In this document: positions 6,929 through 13,141 of the stretch, one piece after another
How positions within the stretch are numbered: the stretch's first letter is position 1
How the letters are laid out: each line of letters begins with the position of its first letter
Position numbers and translations under genes: made by a program
Notes under the pieces: generated by a model
Seen by the model: only the letters and a program-made list of their open reading frames with translations
Database searches by the model: none
Told to the model about the DNA's origin: nothing
From: Pseudomonadota bacterium
GTDB lineage: Bacteria > Desulfobacterota > Desulfovibrionia > Desulfovibrionales > Desulfovibrionaceae
NCBI GenBank assembly: GCA_023435825.1
Contig: JAEZMB010000068.1
Span: 1-13,548 of the forward strand
DNA: 13,548 nucleotides
Direction of reading: 5' to 3'

Positions 6929-7204
6929 CTACTTCACGGCGTCCTTGAGGGTCTTGCCCGGGGTGAAGCGCACGGCCTTGGAAGCGGGAATATTGATGGG
7001 GTTGCCGGTACGGGGATCGCGACCGGTGCGCGCCGCCCGCTCCGACACCTTGAAGGTGCCAAAACCCGTCAGGGTCAGGGCCTCTCCGCCGACCAGGGAC
7101 TCCTGGATGGCGCCCAGAACGGCGTCGAGAACCTTGCCGGCCTCGGCCTTGGTGGCAATGCCGGCATTGGCCTGGATCTTGGCGATAATGTCTGTTTTAG
7201 CCAT
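6929..7204 (-). CDS. hup: DNA-binding protein HU
   Basis: A 91-residue histone-like protein, normal length for HU/IHF. The N-terminal helices (TDIIAKIQANAGIATKAEAGKV) are followed by the family signature GFGTFKVSERAARTGRDPRTG and the flexible arm IPASKAVRFTPGKTLKDAVK. The arm's proline position that intercalates into bent DNA is within the DPRTGNPINIPAS stretch. Asp replaces the usual Asn before that first proline, a common variation. It should act as a dimer that bends DNA without strong sequence specificity, compacting the nucleoid. The ATG at 7204 is preceded by AAGGAG about 11 bases upstream. The gene has its own terminator at 6809-6847. It follows the MucR-type gene by 119 bases on the same strand. 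A TATAGG sequence in that gap could be its own -10 box, but I find no matching -35 box. Confidence 0.97.
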   Translation of the reverse strand: MAKTDIIAKIQANAGIATKAEAGKVLDAVLGAIQESLVGGEALTLTGFGTFKVSERAARTGRDPRTGNPINIPASKAVRFTPGKTLKDAVK

Positions 7205-7323
7205 GTGCGTGCGATCTCCTTATCGTTGGGAACCGCCCGGATTTCCGGGGGGCGGCGAGCCGCCCGCGAAAATCCCGCGGCCATTTCCCGAAATGGTGCT
7301 TTCCTATACCGAAATCGCCCGCC

Positions 7324-7722
7324 TTAGGCCACTGTTTTCGCCTTCTTCTCCCACAGCCGCATATCCTTCATTTTTTTGCGGCGTTCCCGCTGCAAGCCCT
7401 TGCACACCAGGGGCATGGTCTTCTTGTAGCCGTGCTTGGCCTTGTACTCTTCGGGCGACAGACCGTGGGTGGCCAGATGCTTGCGGGTGATCACCTTGAA
7501 GGATTTGCCGCACTCCAGGCAGGTGATGGACTTCTCCTTGACCGCCTTTTTGGGCTCCATCTCCACGGTGTCCTCGTCGTCCTGGGGACACAGACCGAGG
7601 CTGATTTCGAGGATGCCGGCGGCCAGCCGGCGCACCATGGAGGAAATCTCCTCATCGGTCATGCTGCGAACCGAAGCCTGGGCCTTGACGATCTCCAGCG
7701 CGCTCTTGACATGGTCTTCCAT
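7324..7722 (-). CDS. MucR/Ros-family zinc-finger transcriptional regulator
   Basis: A 132-residue regulator. The N-terminal half (about 1-60) is helical and acidic and resembles the oligomerisation region of the family. The zinc-finger region reads ITCLECGKSFKVITRKHLATHG, with ligands Cys68, Cys71, His82 and His86. It is followed by the conserved SPEEYKAKHGY and a basic tail (LQRERRKKMKDMRLWEKK). Spacing Cys-x2-Cys-x10-His-x3-His has one residue more between the second Cys and first His than the C-x2-C-x9-H form I know for Agrobacterium Ros. Start ATG at 7722 has AAGGAG 5 bases upstream. The frame extends to 7809 but without a ribosome-binding site. MucR proteins bind AT-rich DNA and often repress their own gene. 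The stretch upstream (7723-7920) is notably AT-rich. Confidence 0.93.
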   Translation of the reverse strand: MEDHVKSALEIVKAQASVRSMTDEEISSMVRRLAAGILEISLGLCPQDDEDTVEMEPKKAVKEKSITCLECGKSFKVITRKHLATHGLSPEEYKAKHGYKKTMPLVCKGLQRERRKKMKDMRLWEKKAKTVA

Positions 7723-7761
7723 GGTCTCTCCTTGTAGTGAAATCGGCACGACGCCCGACAC

Positions 7762-7787
7762 TGCATAGAACTTATACACCTTGTCAA
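7762..7787 (-). promoter_or_regulatory. Possible promoter of the MucR-type gene
   Basis: On the minus strand a perfect TTGACA (7787-7782) is followed after only 14 bases by TATGCA (7767-7762). A TATAAG lies between them at 7776-7771 and could be the real -10 box without a good -35. The spacing is short for sigma70, so the exact start is uncertain. The location, 40-65 bases before the ATG, is right. Confidence 0.35.
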
Positions 7788-7861
7788 TAAAAATGGCGAT
7801 TCTTTCCATTTTGAAGCATTAATAAGACGCCCAGAAACCTTCGCCTGAGCTTTGTCATATG

Positions 7862-7885
7862 GTCTATTACAGTTTTGAAATAGAC
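7862..7885. promoter_or_regulatory. Operator-like palindrome upstream of the MucR-type gene
   Basis: GTCTATT (7862-7868) and AATAGAC (7879-7885) are a perfect 7-bp inverted repeat around 10 bases, with one further C/G pair inside (7870 with 7877). The 24-bp dyad is AT-rich in a GC-rich genome and lies about 140 bases upstream of the MucR-type start, in a stretch with no gene. That is the look of a binding site for a dimeric regulator. Which protein binds it is unknown. The surrounding 327-base gap (7723-8049) otherwise holds the hsp20 terminator and the possible mucR promoter. Confidence 0.5.
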
Positions 7886-7983
7886 AAAAGCACTCTGCAG
7901 TTCCATTTTCCCATTGCAGCACGACCGCCGCAAACCGCTTGCGCCTCCCTGTCCCCGTCTTCCTTCAGGGCCCCACGAAACAC

Positions 7984-8015
7984 AAAAAAAGCCGGGACGC
8001 TGTGCACGTCCCGGC
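7984..8015 (-). terminator. Intrinsic terminator of the hsp20 operon
   Basis: GCCGGGACG (7991-7999) pairs perfectly with CGTCCCGGC (8007-8015) around a 7-base loop. On the minus strand the stem is followed by seven T (complement of A at 7984-7990). It therefore ends minus-strand transcripts arriving from the hsp20 genes. It is separated from the last hsp20 stop codon (8160) by the palindrome-ended element at 8050-8168. Confidence 0.9.
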
Positions 8016-8049
8016 TTGTCCGCCTTGCGTCCGGCCACCCGGCCGGGTT

Positions 8050-8168
8050 GCCGGCTAGTGTCGCGTCCGCGAAAAGCGCATATGGCGTTTTGTAGTCAAC
8101 AACCTAAAACCATTTATTTTCCTTAAAAAATACTATCGTATTTTTTAAGAGACGCGACACTAGCCGGC
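8050..8168. mobile_element. MITE-like element with 18-bp perfect inverted ends
   Basis: GCCGGCTAGTGTCGCGTC at 8050-8067 is exactly repeated in inverted orientation at 8151-8168. Both ends contain CTAG (8055-8058 and 8160-8163). If the bases between are removed and one CTAG kept, the flanks rejoin as GCCGGCTAGCCGGC, a perfect palindrome. The simplest reading is a 101-bp element (8059-8159, ends TGTCGCGTC) inserted at CTAG with a 4-bp target duplication. The element's own inverted ends look longer than 9 bp because the target was itself palindromic. Some similarity continues inward, with AAAA four bases further on each side. The interior is AT-rich and has no coding capacity. The insertion falls on the hsp20 stop codon (TAG at 8162-8160), which is kept because it belongs to the target site. 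Confidence 0.65.
8122..8149. other. Perfect 12-bp AT-rich hairpin inside the element
   Basis: CTTAAAAAATAC (8122-8133) and GTATTTTTTAAG (8138-8149) pair perfectly around the loop TATC. The stem contains six-base A and T runs, so either strand's RNA carries a U-run. It is weaker than a GC-stem terminator but could pause transcription leaving the hsp20 gene. Confidence 0.75.
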
Positions 8169-8528
8169 CTGAATCTCGATCTTGCGGGGCTGGGCCTTTT
8201 CCTGGCGGGGCAGGTGCAGTTCCAGCACGCCGTCGCGCAGCGACGCCTTGATGCGTTCCTTGTCCACGATGTGCGACACGGTGAAGCTGCGGAAATATTC
8301 GCCGCCGCCGAACTCCACATGCCCAAGCTTCTGGCCCTCGGCCAAGGCGTATTCGGCCTTGCCCGAGACCTTGAGCTCGTCCTCGTTGAGGTCGATGACA
8401 AGGTGTTCCTTGGACACGCCGGGCATGTCCAAATAAATGTAGAAGCCGTCTTCCTTTTCGATGATGTCCGTGGCCGGCTTGACCCTGGGCAGCCGGCGTT
8501 CTTCGGCCTTGGCGACGCTATCGGCCAT
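8160..8528 (-). CDS. Small heat-shock protein, Hsp20/alpha-crystallin family (second gene)
   Basis: A 122-residue small chaperone that should form oligomers and hold unfolding proteins without ATP. A short N-terminal arm (1-19) leads into the alpha-crystallin domain, about 20-107 (GFYIYLDMPGVSKEHLVIDL, then IKASLRDGVLELHLP). The C-terminal tail carries the I-x-I oligomerisation motif as IEI at 117-119. The ATG at 8528 has AAAGGAGG 8 bases upstream, a near-perfect site. It follows the other Hsp20 gene by 33 bases and is surely in its operon. Its N-terminal arm is much shorter than that of its partner, so the two probably differ in assembly or clients and may form mixed oligomers. The TAG stop lies within the CTAG target of the small element at 8050-8168. 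Confidence 0.96.
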   Translation of the reverse strand: MADSVAKAEERRLPRVKPATDIIEKEDGFYIYLDMPGVSKEHLVIDLNEDELKVSGKAEYALAEGQKLGHVEFGGGEYFRSFTVSHIVDKERIKASLRDGVLELHLPRQEKAQPRKIEIQAG

Positions 8529-8561
8529 GACTTCGTCCTCCTTTGCCGGGGGGCTCCCGGA

Positions 8562-8975
8562 TTAGACCGTCACGATGCTGATCTTTTTGGGCTTGCTCTC
8601 GTCGGACTTGGGCAGCACGACTTCGAGCAGGCCGTCGCGCATGGTGGCCGTGACCTTGTCGCGGCTGACCCCGCCCGAAATGTTGACCACCCGCTGGAAC
8701 ACGCCGGTGGGGCGCTCCTGCCGGTAGTACTTGCCGCGCTCCGCCTTGCGCTCGCCCTTGATGACCAGGCTTGCGTCGGTCAGCGTCAGGTCGATGTCGG
8801 CAATGGCCATGCCCGGAATCTCGCACCGGACGTAGAGGTTTTCGTCGTCCTCGCCGATATTGACGGGCGGATAGGCCGTGCCGCGCTGACTGATGGCCAT
8901 GGAAGGCCAAAGCGTCTCGAAAAGCCGGTCAAACGGGGTCGATGCGCCGTAAAAAGGGCTTAAATCGATGACCAT
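8562..8975 (-). CDS. Small heat-shock protein, Hsp20/alpha-crystallin family (first gene)
   Basis: A 137-residue small chaperone. The N-terminal arm (1-35) is hydrophobic and aromatic (IDLSPFYG, PFDRLFETLWPSM), as in class-A Hsp20 proteins. The alpha-crystallin domain spans about 36-122 (LYVRCEIPGMAIADIDLTL, GVFQRVVNI, MRDGLLEVVLP). An I-x-I motif, ISI, is at 132-134. I chose ATG at 8975 rather than the in-frame ATG at 8993 because AGGAGG lies 7 bases before 8975, between the two ATGs, and nothing resembling a ribosome-binding site precedes 8993. It is the first gene of the hsp20 pair, transcribed from the promoter at 9012-9039, which mirrors that of htpG. Confidence 0.96.
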   Translation of the reverse strand: MVIDLSPFYGASTPFDRLFETLWPSMAISQRGTAYPPVNIGEDDENLYVRCEIPGMAIADIDLTLTDASLVIKGERKAERGKYYRQERPTGVFQRVVNISGGVSRDKVTATMRDGLLEVVLPKSDESKPKKISIVTV

Positions 8976-9011
8976 GGATGCTCCTCCTGACATTTGGACA
9001 CTTCTGTGCGA

Positions 9012-9039
9012 AACATAAGCAAGGGGCCGGCACTGTCAA
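9012..9039 (-). promoter_or_regulatory. Promoter of the hsp20 operon
   Basis: On the minus strand a perfect TTGACA (9039-9034) is followed after 16 bases by TATGTT (9017-9012). The extended form TTGACAGT-N11-GCTTAT is identical in sequence and spacing to the htpG promoter on the other strand. No CIRCE (HrcA) operator is present, so control is more likely by the sigma factor or an unknown regulator. Confidence 0.7.
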
Positions 9040-9064
9040 TGGCTGACGGAAAACACTTGCGGCC

Positions 9065-9092
9065 TTGACAGTCCGCCCGGCCGGCTTATCTG
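9065..9092 (+). promoter_or_regulatory. Promoter of htpG
   Basis: TTGACA (9065-9070), then 16 bases, then TATCTG (9087-9092). It shares TTGACAGT-N11-GCTTAT with the divergent hsp20 promoter. The -10 half, GCTTATCT, keeps the C, AT and T of the heat-shock sigma32 consensus CCCCATnT at matching positions, so RpoH recognition is possible but not shown. The leader to the start codon is about 100 bases. Confidence 0.65.
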
Positions 9093-9201
9093 TTTTCCCG
9101 ACAGATTTCCCGAGGATGCGACAACGCGCGACTCCGCCCGAACAGGCGGAGCCGGCTGCTTTTGCCGCGTCCCACGACATCACGGAGAAAGGAGACCGCC
9201 C

Positions 9202-11121
9202 ATGTCCGCCACGCACGGCGAAACCCATGAATTTCGCGCCGAGATCCGTAAGCTCCTCGATATCATCACCCACTCCATCTATACAAACCGCGAGATTTTC
9301 CTGCGCGAGCTGGTGTCCAACGCCTCCGACGCCCTGGACAAGCTGCGCTTCGAGCAAAGCCGGGGCACGGCCGTGGCCGATCCCGACGAGGCCCTGGAAA
9401 TCCGCATCACCGCCGACAAGGACGCCGGACGCCTGACCATCGCCGACACCGGCTGCGGCATGACCCGCGACGAACTCGTCGACCACCTCGGCACCATCGC
9501 CAAATCCGGCACCGAAGCCTTCATGAAGTCGGTGTCCGAGAACAAGGACGCCGCCTCCAACCTGATCGGCCGGTTCGGCGTCGGGTTTTATTCCGTGTTC
9601 ATGGTGGCCGACCAGGTGGTGGTCACCTCCCGCTCGGCCGCCCCGGAGGCCGCCCCGGCCCGCTGGATCTCCGACGGCTCGGGCAGCTTCACCATCGAGG
9701 ACGTGGACGGCGAGGTTTCGCGCGGCACGGTGATCGAGATCACCCTCAAGGAAGAGGCCAAGGAATACGCCGACCCCGAGCGCATCAAGTCGATCCTTCG
9801 CAAGCACTCCAACTTCATCTCCTTCCCGATCCTGCTTGACGGCGAAAAGACCAACACCATCCCGGCCCTGTGGCGCGAGTCCAAGTTCTCGGTGACCCCG
9901 GAGCAGTATAAGGAATTCTACCAGTTCCTCACCTACGACTCCGACGAACCGCTGGCCACCATCCACGTCAGCGTGGACGCGCCGGTGCAGTTCACGGCCC
10001 TGCTGTTTATCCCCAAGCACGGCCTGGGCCCCATGCCCATGCGCGACCAGCTCCACCACGGCCTTGACCTGTACGTGCGCCGGGTGCTCATCTCCAAGGA
10101 AACCAAGGAACTCATCCCGGAATTCCTGGGCTTCGTGCGCGGCGTGGTGGACACCGAGGACCTGCCGCTCAACATCTCCCGCGAGACGCTTCAGGAGAAC
10201 GTGGTCCTGCGCAAGATCCAGTCCGTGCTGGTCAAGCAGATCCTGGACAAACTCAAGGCCATGGCCAAGGAAGACCCGGAGAAGTACAATGCCTTTTTCG
10301 CCGCCCACGGCCAGGGCTTCAAGCTCGGCTACGGCGACTACGCCCACCGCGAGGCCTTTGCCGAGCTGGTGCGCTTTGATTCCTCGGCCCTGGAGGCCAA
10401 GGACGACGGCGACGACGAGGCCGGAAAGGCCCGGCTCACCTCGCTGGCCGACTACGTCACCCGGGCCAGGGACGGCCAGAAGGCCATCTACTACCTCTCC
10501 GGCCCGTCCCGGGCGGCGCTGGACCTCAATCCGCACCTGGAAGTCTTCCGGGCCAAGGGCCTGGAAGTGCTGTACCTTTACGAGCCCATCGACGAATTCA
10601 TCATGGATTCCATCGGCACGTTCAAGGACCTGAAGCTCAAGTCGGCCGAACTGGCCGACGCGGCCGAACTGGAACCCTTCGAGGGCCAGCCGGTCGAGAA
10701 CAAGGCCCCGGAACTGACCCCGGAGGAGTCCGGCTCCCTGGATGATTTCCTCAAGGCCATCAAGGATCTGCTCGGCGAGCGCGTCACCGACGTGCGTCTG
10801 TCCAGCCGCCTGACCCAGAGCCCGTCGTGCCTGGTCTCGCCCGACGAGCACATGACCTCGAGCATGCAGAAGATCATCCGGCTCATGAGCAAGGACGCGA
10901 CTCCCCCGAAAAAGGCCCTGGAACTCAACCGCGACCATGGGCTCATCCGCAATCTGCTGGCCATCTACCGCCGCGACGCCGCCGATCCCTTCATCGGCAA
11001 GGCTGTGGAGCAGCTCTACGACTCCGCCCTGCTGCTGGACGGCTACCTGTCCGACCCGCACCAGATGGTGGCCCGCATCAACGATCTGCTGGCCGACGCC
11101 AGCGCCCTGCACGCCAAATAG
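9202..11121 (+). CDS. htpG: Chaperone HtpG (bacterial Hsp90)
   Basis: A 639-residue ATP-dependent chaperone, close to the usual 620-640. The N-terminal ATPase domain (about 10-225) has catalytic Glu36 and Asn40 in [11 protein letters not shown], Asp82 in DTGCGM, and the glycine-rich lid GRFGVGFYS at 123-131. The middle domain holds Arg327 in [11 protein letters not shown], which completes ATP hydrolysis. The C-terminal dimerisation domain runs from about 500 to the end. The ATP-pocket motif has Cys85 where most relatives have Ile, Val or Ala. The ATG at 9202 is preceded by AAAGGAG 7 bases upstream. It is divergent from the hsp20 operon with a matching promoter and ends in its own terminator at 11147-11179. 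It acts as a cytoplasmic dimer, commonly with DnaK, on proteins damaged by heat or oxygen. Confidence 0.98.
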
Positions 11122-11146
11122 GCGGGCCTAGCCGCAAAACGCCTAC

Positions 11147-11179
11147 GGGCCGGGGAGCGATCCCCGGCCCTTTTTGTTT
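11147..11179 (+). terminator. Intrinsic terminator of htpG
   Basis: GGGCCGGGGA (11147-11156) and TCCCCGGCCC (11161-11170) pair perfectly around GCGA, a GNRA tetraloop, and are followed by TTTTTGTTT. It begins 25 bases past the htpG stop codon. Confidence 0.95.
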
Positions 11180-11447
11180 GTGCGGCGCAAAGTCCCGCGC
11201 CCGGGGGAGATGGCGACGAACCCACGGGCAGGGGCGTCGCCTCCCCACGGCCCGCCTGCTGCGCCCTGCGCCCAAGGATGCCGCGAAGCCCGAACACCTC
11301 TTGCGAACGACGCGCGCCGGCCCCGCGCGCCAAGACGTCGACTGGAGGCCGGGCTTCGCCGCCGGGTCCACCGGCTGGGAAGTCGCCCCGCCAAGTGCCG
11401 GCCGTCCCGGCTGGACGCGCCGGCCGTGAAACCGTAGTTGACCGGCC
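11180..11447. other. GC-rich gap before the DedA-family gene
   Basis: 268 bases with no supported gene, RNA or promoter. Short frames here are in all phases and have no ribosome-binding site. The DedA-family ATG at 11448 has no recognisable Shine-Dalgarno sequence, and an in-frame TGA at 11439 sits just before it. Confidence 0.6.
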
Positions 11448-12116
11448 ATGGAAACGCTGACCGCCCTGTTCGCCCTGCTCGCCGGCCTCGACGCCGCCCT
11501 GGTCCAGGCCGTGGCCGACCACGGCGATCTCGTCTACGGGCTTATCTGGCTGACCATCTACGCCGAGACGGCCTTTGTGGTGACGGTGTTTCTGCCGGGT
11601 GGGACGCTGGTGTTCGCAGCCGCCGCCCTGGCCGCCCGGGGGACTCTTGACGTCTGGCCGGTGGCCCTGGGCTGCTATGCGGCGGCAACCTTGGGCGACA
11701 TGACCAATTTCGCCATCGGCCGGGCCTTGCGCCGGGGGGCCGGCCGGGGAACCGGCGGGGGAGCCGCCGGAGCGATTCGCAAACGCCTGTTGCCGCCGGA
11801 GCAGCTCGAAGCGGCCCGCCGGGCCTTTGCCCGCCACGGCGCGGCCACGGTGCTGCTGTCGCGGTTCGTGCCGATCCTGCGGGCGGCCTTTCCCATGGCC
11901 GTGGCCATGGCCGGCATGGGTTGGGGGCGATTTGCCTGGCTGAACGCCGTCGGCAAGGTGGTCTGGGCGCTGGTGTTCGTCGGCGGCGGTTATGGGCTTG
12001 GCGGCATCCCCTGGTTCGCCCGCCATTTCGGCGCGGTGGTAGTGGCGGCGGCGCTTTTTCCGTTGGTCGTGGCCGGGTTGCGACACGTGGTCATGCGCTG
12101 GCTGGATCGTCCCTAA
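11448..12116 (+). CDS. DedA-family membrane protein
   Basis: A 222-residue inner-membrane protein of the DedA/SNARE-associated family, which contains undecaprenyl-phosphate and phospholipid translocases. Family landmarks are Glu40 (TIYAETAF), FLPGGTLVFAAAALAARG at 48-64, GDMTNFAIGR at 83-92, FARHGAATVLLSRFVPILR at 127-145 with Arg139 and Arg145, and the AVAMAGMGWGRFAWLNAVGK helix-loop at 151-170. The motif usually read as PG(D/E) is here PGG (50-52), so one of the two acidic residues required in E. coli YqjA is missing, while Glu40 and both arginines remain. The 100-108 stretch, GRGTGGGAAG, is unusually glycine-rich. The ATG at 11448 lacks a clear ribosome-binding site, but a TGA nine bases earlier leaves no upstream alternative. 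It stands alone, with no nearby terminator. Confidence 0.92.
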   Translation: METLTALFALLAGLDAALVQAVADHGDLVYGLIWLTIYAETAFVVTVFLPGGTLVFAAAALAARGTLDVWPVALGCYAAATLGDMTNFAIGRALRRGAGRGTGGGAAGAIRKRLLPPEQLEAARRAFARHGAATVLLSRFVPILRAAFPMAVAMAGMGWGRFAWLNAVGKVVWALVFVGGGYGLGGIPWFARHFGAVVVAAALFPLVVAGLRHVVMRWLDRP

Positions 12117-12241
12117 TAGACAGAACTATGCCTTGGGCAACCGAACCTCGCGCCAGAATAGTTTGATAGCGCTCATGCCTGTCGTTGCCGGACCACCGCG
12201 AAACGGTCATGTGCGGGTGCCGCGACCAGCGATGATCGGAA

Positions 12242-12270
12242 TTGACAGAAGACCGCAAACTGTCCATAGG
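12242..12270 (+). promoter_or_regulatory. Promoter of the AT-richer membrane-protein gene
   Basis: A perfect TTGACA (12242-12247) and CATAGG (12265-12270) lie 17 bases apart. The -10 box is weak (three of six). Transcription would begin about 20 bases before the ATG at 12296. The open frame nominally starts at the TTG of this -35 box, which argues against using that codon as the start. Confidence 0.5.
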
Positions 12271-12295
12271 AACTTTTATAAAAAAAGGAGCTCCT

Positions 12296-13114
12296 ATGGA
12301 CATTTCAAAGATCACACGGTTTCTTATCAGTCACCTTATCCATCCTCGCCTCTTCAAAAGCCCAAAATTTCTTGCTTTTTTTGCTGCAGCCATGGTTACG
12401 TTCCCGTTCTTCATGCATTTCGCCCCAGAGGGAGGGAGAATCACTGCCCTGGCCTTGGCCCTGGAATTGGTCCTCATCATACTCGTCATCCTGTGGGACA
12501 GAGTTGTCACTATCTCTGACAGCCATTGCGTCCGAATTTTCTCGGATGCCACAAAAGCGCAGAAAGAATTTCTCGATGGCCTTGAAAATAGCTGCACGCC
12601 CAAGGAAGTCCTCATCATCCACCACAGCGGCAACAACCTCAATCACGCGCTGCTCTTTCTCGTCGAGCGTTCGGATTTTACTAATATAAAGATTTGTCTC
12701 AAAGACCATGAGACAACGATAAGTCCCCACCAAAGAGAAGTCATCTGCTCTTTTAAAAGATCTATTCCATACTACTTTCGTGATGACCCAAGATTCAAGT
12801 GGCACTACTACGCTGCGCCGGCCAGCGTCAGGGGCATACTGGTCAAGGACGAGGCGATATGCATCGGATGGTACACATACGAAGGGTTCAGCAGAGCCAC
12901 CGCCCGGATCGAGACCGACAACAATAAAGTCTGGGGACATAATACCGGTGCGATAGTCGTCCGCAAGGAGTCTCCCGAATTCGAGGAAATCCAAAGCTTT
13001 TTTATCTCGACCTTCGAGATGTTGACCAACGGGGCGACTTGGCTCGACGCCCAAAGTATAGCCGCCGGCGAGCCTGCCGACACTTGCGCCGCGACGTCAC
13101 CTCCCGCGGCTTAG
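12296..13114 (+). CDS. Membrane-anchored protein with possible degenerate phospholipase-D-like domain
   Basis: A 272-residue protein that I cannot assign firmly. Two membrane segments (about 23-40 and 48-68) anchor a cytoplasmic domain (about 75-250). That domain has alternating strands and helices, including EVLIIHHSGNNLNHAL at 104-119, SVRGILVKDEAICIGWYTYE at 177-196 and WGHNTGAIVVRKESPEF ending in ISTFEMLTNGATWL at 237-250. The order resembles the second half of a phospholipase-D domain, where H-x-K-x4-D precedes a strand like IGSxN. Here the His and Lys are absent, so nuclease or lipase activity is unlikely and the domain may bind a ligand or protein. This is inference. The ATG at 12296 has AAGGAG 5 bases upstream. 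Its composition is visibly less GC-rich than the rest, with ATA and AAA codons, which suggests horizontal gain. Confidence 0.8.
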   Translation: MDISKITRFLISHLIHPRLFKSPKFLAFFAAAMVTFPFFMHFAPEGGRITALALALELVLIILVILWDRVVTISDSHCVRIFSDATKAQKEFLDGLENSCTPKEVLIIHHSGNNLNHALLFLVERSDFTNIKICLKDHETTISPHQREVICSFKRSIPYYFRDDPRFKWHYYAAPASVRGILVKDEAICIGWYTYEGFSRATARIETDNNKVWGHNTGAIVVRKESPEFEEIQSFFISTFEMLTNGATWLDAQSIAAGEPADTCAATSPPAA

Positions 13115-13141
13115 ACCCCTGCCGTGCTTCCTGGCCTCCGG

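Noticed and set aside
7205..7323. Several short hairpins (such as CCATTT-CGGG-AAATGG on the minus strand) between the MucR and HU genes
   Set aside because: They are short, unordered and without U-runs. They could be leader structures of HU, but chance in GC-rich DNA explains them.
8929..11112. 727-codon open frame on the minus strand opposite htpG
   Set aside because: It is a shadow of the GC-rich htpG codons. It has no family match I can see, is His/Gly/Val-rich, and overlaps a certain gene over its whole length.
12125..12163. AACTAT / ATAGTT inverted repeat after the DedA gene
   Set aside because: Only 6 bp with a 27-base gap and no T-run; not enough for a terminator or operator call.
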